Positions 59,755-64,000 of a stretch of DNA of 64,000 nt are shown here, in pieces. Numbering within the stretch: position 1 is the stretch's first letter; every line of letters starts with the position of its first letter. The notes below the pieces were generated by a model. That model saw only the letters and a list, made by a program, of their open reading frames with translations, had not been told where the DNA came from and did no database searches. A program made the position numbers and the translations under genes. Source of the DNA: Vitellaria paradoxa (Eukaryota > Streptophyta > Magnoliopsida > Ericales > Sapotaceae); NCBI GenBank assembly GCA_019916065.1, contig CM034237.1, positions 44,002,485 through 44,066,484 of the forward strand, in the 5' to 3' direction.

Positions 59755-61249
59755 TACATTTCTTCATTAATTTTTTTTCACTCCACGTTACTCTATTCCA
59801 TTAAAACTATTATGAAGTGGGAAAAATTAATGAAAGAATGTAAATATTTCCGCCCTTCTCTTTTTTATTAGAATTTTTTTTTTCCCCTGAAGGTAGTTTA
59901 GTTTCGGAATGAAGATATAAAGGTTTATTAGTTATGATTGTGCTGTTGAGGGTTTACGAATTACTCGTTAACACTTCAATTTTGAGTAATATGCAAATCC
60001 TGATAAAGCATTTTTTTTTTTTTTTATAATGCTAGAGCATATTCGAGAGATAGATTAGTGTTTATATAGTAAAGGAGAAAAAAAATAAAAATTGAGTTTT
60101 GCCATATTAGGAAAAAATTAGTATTTGCATTTGATTTTTAACTGGAACAATAATGATTTATATGAAATTACAAAAAACAATTTACAAAAAAATAAAATGT
60201 AATAAAAGTGTAGTAAATGATATTTGTGACTTTTTATTAGTAAAATAATTATATGTCTTTCATATAAGAGAGAGATTTTTGTTTTAAATAACAAAAATAT
60301 CAATTATAATAAACAAGCCAATTATTGAATTCCCCGCAAAGTTTCGAAAGAGATTGAAACCAAACAAGTTAACAGGTAACCAGCTTGAAATTGATGTTGA
60401 AACCAAACAAGTTAACAGGTAACCAGCTTTGAATTGATGGGCTCTCAAGATGAGAAAAATCTTGATCTCTAGAAGTCCATTGATTAACAGTTTTAAAAAA
60501 AAAAGAAGTCCGTTGATTAAGGCTGTCTTGTGTTTGATGGAAGTCAACTGTGGACGTGCCCCCGCAAGACAAATTTTGAAAAGGATAATTAGATTGGCTG
60601 CCTCCAACGTTTGGGGCAAATAAATGAACAACTCTGTAACATTACAATTTACTATTTACTTTTTTTTAAATTTTGTTATAAATTTCTCTTTACGTTTGTG
60701 TTTCATTGAGAGAATTAACATACAAATAAATTCAAATAATAAGAACTCTTAACTATTTGATCATAAAAAATTACAGAGTTTGCTATCAAAAGTTATATTA
60801 AATAATTTTATTAATATTGTTACACAACAAAAATGATGGAACTTATCATTTTAAAATTTTCAGAAAAATCCCAATTGAAGAATTATGCATTCAATTACAT
60901 AATCATCTCAAATTTTACTGTACATCTCAAATATCACAATATGTGAATTTCAATGATGATCAGGGAAATCAGATAGTTCATATCAACTGTCAAATAGTTA
61001 AAAATCTCATAATCGAATATATTTAAATTCTAATAATTTATTAGACAAAAGCAACTACCGAAAAATTAAGAATTAGACTTATAAATTAAGAGTTTATAGC
61101 ATTTAAAAAATAGAAATAGTAAGTTTAATTTAAGAAAACATAAAATTATTTTATGCATTGTCATCAAATTTCAGAGTTAATCAATTTAATTTAACCATTA
61201 AAAGAAAAGTCACAGCCAACAAAGGACGTAAAATTAACAAGAATATATA
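59755..61249. other. Intergenic region between the glycosyltransferase gene and the gypsy element
   Basis: No gene. A recent tandem pair of 43-bp units lies at 60354-60439. The rest is AT-rich. Confidence 0.55.
60354..60439 (+). repeat. Tandem pair of 43-bp units
   Basis: Both units read ttgaaaccaaacaagttaac then aggtaaccagctt and a ttgatg end, nearly identical, so the duplication is recent. Confidence 0.9.
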
Positions 61250-61472
61250 AGATTTCGGCTTGCGTGTTCCTTAAGCTAAGGCTTAGGGTACTCGACTAGT
61301 TATATCCTTAAGTGGGGTGCGACATTTGTTGGTATCAGAGCATAAGTTTATAGTGTCTTTTAGGAAACTAGTAGAGGCCCGGTCCTAGAATCCTTAGGAA
61401 TGTGAATTTCAAATTGTTTAGCTAGCATATTATTATTTTTATATTTTATTTTATTTATTTAATTTGAAAGGG

Positions 61473-62562
61473 ATGGCAACACGTAGCAGCAGACGAACTA
61501 GTAGTAGATACGCTAGTTCAGGAGTCGCAAACCAAGCTCATATTACTACTAATGTAACTCCCCTAGCCGCATCTGTTCCTGCCCCTGCTCCTACTCCAAC
61601 TTTAGCTCCAATTACTACTACTGAAACACAACAAAATATGCGGAGGGAATTGGAACAACAGAGGGCACTGGCAGAGGTAAGGGACATGAGTTTTGATAAA
61701 GGGTCTGTGTTTGATAAGTTTTTGAAGACTTCCCTTCCAAAGTTTGATAGAAAAGCTGATCCAGCAGAAGCAGAAAAGTGGATACAACACATAAAGAAGA
61801 TATTTGCACGTTTAGAGTGTACAGATGAACCAAAAAGCCTCTATGGCAACATATGTTTTGGAAGGACTTGCAGAGGATTGGTGGGATATGGTAGAACGTC
61901 AATATCAAGAAAGAGAGAATGAGCTGAACTGGAATAATTTTCTTGAGATATTCAATAATAAGTTTATTCCCATAGCGATCAAGAGACAGAAGCAGTTAGA
62001 ATTTCTTTCCCTAGAGCAAGGTAGCATGACCGTGGCTGAGTATGAATGCAAATTTGCAGAGTTGTCAAAGTACTCTACGCAAATAGATAACGAAAGTGAC
62101 AAAGTGTTGATGTTTGAGAAGGGACTGCGTCCAGCCATTCGTAGTAGGGTTGCAGTACTTCAGTCTAAGACTTTGGCAGAACTTGTGACTAGGGCACAGC
62201 TAGTTGAAGACTGCTTGGAAGATGCTAAGAAGGGAAAACCACAGTCTAATAAGAGGACCATGGAACAGAATAGTAGAGGTCAAGGTAGTGGGGGTGGCAG
62301 CTTTCAGAAAAGAAGAAACACTCAAGCACAGATAGATGGAAATAATAGGCAGCAGGCACGACCATGTGCAATGTGTGGTAGGCATCATTCATTTGGCTAC
62401 TTTTGTGATGGCACGCCTAAGAAGTGTTACAACTGTGGGAAGGATGGACATGTTAAGAGTCAATGTAGAGTTTCAAATACCACAGGACAACAAACTCAGC
62501 AAGCATGCCAAGGACAGAGAGATACTACGCGGAGTGGTAACCAAAGTCATACTCAGGGATAG
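61473..62562 (+). pseudogene. Ty3/gypsy gag, frameshifted
   Basis: The frame opens at ATG 61473 with a Ser/Pro/Thr-rich N terminus, then the retrotransposon gag domain (KFLKTSLPKFDRKADPAEAE, KWIQHIKKIFARLECTDE). Near 61830-61845 the reading shifts by one base into the frame containing YVLEGLAEDWWDMVERQY, FIPIAIKRQKQLEFLSLEQG and TVAEYECKFAELS. A CCHC zinc knuckle CYNCGKDGHVKSQC (62425-62466) gives the nucleic-acid-binding end, after a second Cys-rich stretch (CAMCGRHHSFGYFC). A TAG at 62560-62562 and a TAA at 62572-62574 then cut the frame before the protease. In life this protein packages element RNA into virus-like particles. Confidence 0.85.
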
Positions 62563-62574
62563 AACCAGAGGTAA

Positions 62575-64000
62575 GCGGCTCCTGCACGTGTTTATGCACT
62601 TACTCAGAAGGATGCAGAGGCATCACCTTCAGTGGTGCAAGGTACACTTCTTATTTCATCTACACCCGCTAGGGTATTAATAGATTCAGGATCCACACAT
62701 TCTTTTGCTTCTCCTAAATTTTTGCGTAGCTTACCCGTTGCCTTGAACAATTGGATGTGGGGTTTATTGTTTCTACTCCTGTAGGAGATACTATTTTGCT
62801 GGATACTATTTGTCGATCTTGTGGGGTTCAGATAGACAATAAAGTTCTGTTAGTGGATTTGATCTGTTTAGATATGCACAACTTTGATGTTATCTTGGGG
62901 ATGGATTGGTTGACTTCTAATTATGTTATTGTTGACTGCCGTCAGAAAAGAGTAATATTTTCAACACCAAGACAAGCTAAATTTTATTTCCAACGGGATA
63001 GAAATATTCAATTGCCTGATTTTATTTCTGCTCTACAAGTAAATAGGATGTTGAGAAAAGGTTGTGAAGGATACTTAGCCTATTTAATTGGAGAGGAGAA
63101 GCAAGATATAGGCTTGGAGGAGCTATCTATAGTGAATGAGTTTGCCGATGTTTTTCTAGAGGATCTACCTGGTCTACCCCCAGATCGTGAGATTGAATTT
63201 AATATTGATTTATTACCTAGCACTACTCATATTTCCAAGGCACCGTATAGAATGGCACCTGTTGAGTTAAGAGAGCTGCAGGTTCAATTACAAGATCTTC
63301 TAGATAAATGGTTCATAAGGGCTAGTGTTTCACCATGGGAGGCACCAGTTTTGTTTGTGAAGAAGAAGGACAGTTCCATGAGATTGTGCATTGATTATAG
63401 AGAGTGAATAAAGTCACCATCAAGAATAAATACCAGTTGCCACGCATTGATGACTTGTTTGATCAACTATAAGGGGCCCAAGTGTTTTCTAAAATTGATT
63501 TGAGATCAGGATATCATCAATTGAAGATAAGAGAAGGGGATGTTCCTAAGACTGCTTTTAGAACAAGGTATGGGCATTATGAGTTCTTAATTATACCCTT
63601 TGGTCTTACTAATGCACTCGCAGCTTTTATGGACATGATGAATCGGGTTTTCAAACCCCAATTAGATCACTTTGTAGTGGTATTTATTGATGACATCCTA
63701 GTTTATTCAAAGAGCAAAAAAGAACATGAAGAACATTTGAGGATAGCTCTGCAAATCCTTAGAGATAACAAGTTGTATGCCAAATTTAAGAAGTGTGAGT
63801 TTTGGCTTGATAGCATATCTTTCTTGGGGCATGTTGTTAGTAAAGATGGAGTCTTTGTGGATCCGCAGAAGGTGGAGGCAATAATGGAGTGGCAACGTCC
63901 TACAACGATTTCTGAGGTGTGCAGTTTCTTGGGGTTAGCAGGCTATTATAGGCAATTTGTGGAAGAATTTTCTCGTATTGCCCTTCCACTTAAAAGTCTT
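62575..64000 (+). pseudogene. Ty3/gypsy pol: aspartic protease and reverse transcriptase, broken, runs off the window
   Basis: The protease carries LIDSGSTHSFAS, with the catalytic Asp at 62683-62685, and ends around VILGMDWL. A one-base shift near 62743 moves into the frame 62751-63407, which holds the protease C-terminal part and the start of RT ([41 protein letters not shown]). A further one-base loss at about 63405 creates TGA, and a TAA sits at 63470-63472. RT then continues: [35 protein letters not shown], the catalytic FIDDILVYS (Asp pair at 63689-63694) and [12 protein letters not shown] at the connection. All core RT motifs are visible but not in one frame. Confidence 0.88.

Larger units (their letters stand above)
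61250..64000 (+). mobile_element. Ty3/gypsy LTR retrotransposon, 5' part, degenerate
   Basis: A primer-binding site tggtatcagagc at 61330-61341 (initiator-Met tRNA type) follows a likely LTR end (ggggtgcgaca, to 61324) by 5 nt. The LTR's own start could not be fixed, so the 61250 boundary is nominal. Downstream come gag, a zinc knuckle, aspartic protease and reverse transcriptase in the gag-protease-RT order of all Ty3/gypsy elements. RNase H and integrase lie beyond the window. Multiple frame breaks show this copy is not autonomous. Confidence 0.9.

Noticed and set aside
61538..61908. Minus-strand frames of 60-96 codons opposite gag
   Set aside because: They are shadows of the gag coding sequence on the other strand.

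Overview
The window is nuclear DNA of a flowering plant, most likely a eudicot. It is very AT-rich, its genes have GT-AG introns, TATA boxes and plant-specific families, and between them lie plant-type transposons: a Cassandra-like TRIM, a Ty3/gypsy element, L1 and RTE LINEs, tRNA-derived SINEs, CACTA elements, and hAT and Harbinger-type MITEs. I cannot name the species.

Three intact protein-coding genes are supported, all on the + strand. (1) 11554-16445 is a five-exon IAA-amino acid hydrolase (ILR1-like, M20 peptidase family, 432 aa). (2) 40773-41574 is a four-exon GASA/Snakin gibberellin-regulated cysteine-rich peptide (105 aa). (3) 57831-59616 is a two-exon family-1 UDP-glycosyltransferase resembling UGT74 (451 aa) with a complete PSPG box. 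All reading frames join across the introns. Two of the families act on or respond to hormones and UGT74 enzymes often glucosylate small acids, but the genes are 15-25 kb apart and nothing shows that they form a cluster.

Layout: 1-945 holds the Cassandra-like TRIM with an inverted LTR fragment, then a SINE. 946-7790 is AT-rich repeat debris with a hAT MITE carrying a perfect 8-bp TSD (3068-3520). 7797-9300 is an L1 LINE remnant. 11.4-16.5 kb is the hydrolase gene. 17.5-20.8 kb is an LTR-like block split by a 2.0-kb non-autonomous CACTA element (18515-20521). 25.1-26.4 kb holds hairpins and a long fold-back. 26.4-28.5 kb is a dead RTE LINE. 28.8-29.4 kb has coding-like remnants on the minus strand. 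30.3-36 kb is LTR-like and MITE debris. 37049-38858 is a second CACTA copy in inverted orientation. 39.1-41.6 kb holds an LTR-like block and the GASA gene. 41.9-50.6 kb is MITEs, an LTR-like block and a nested fold-back. 51.2-54.0 kb is a minus-strand FAR1/FRS (MULE-transposase-derived) pseudogene broken by a SINE and MITEs. 54.9-57.5 kb holds two SINEs, one only about 310 bp upstream of the UGT start codon. 61.3-64.0 kb is a degenerate Ty3/gypsy element running off the window edge.

No rRNA locus, functional tRNA, CRISPR array or clearly new biochemical system was seen. The notable content is transposon biology: dated insertions with matching target-site duplications, a matched CACTA pair, long inverted repeats able to form double-stranded RNA, and nested insertions that dismantled an FRS gene.
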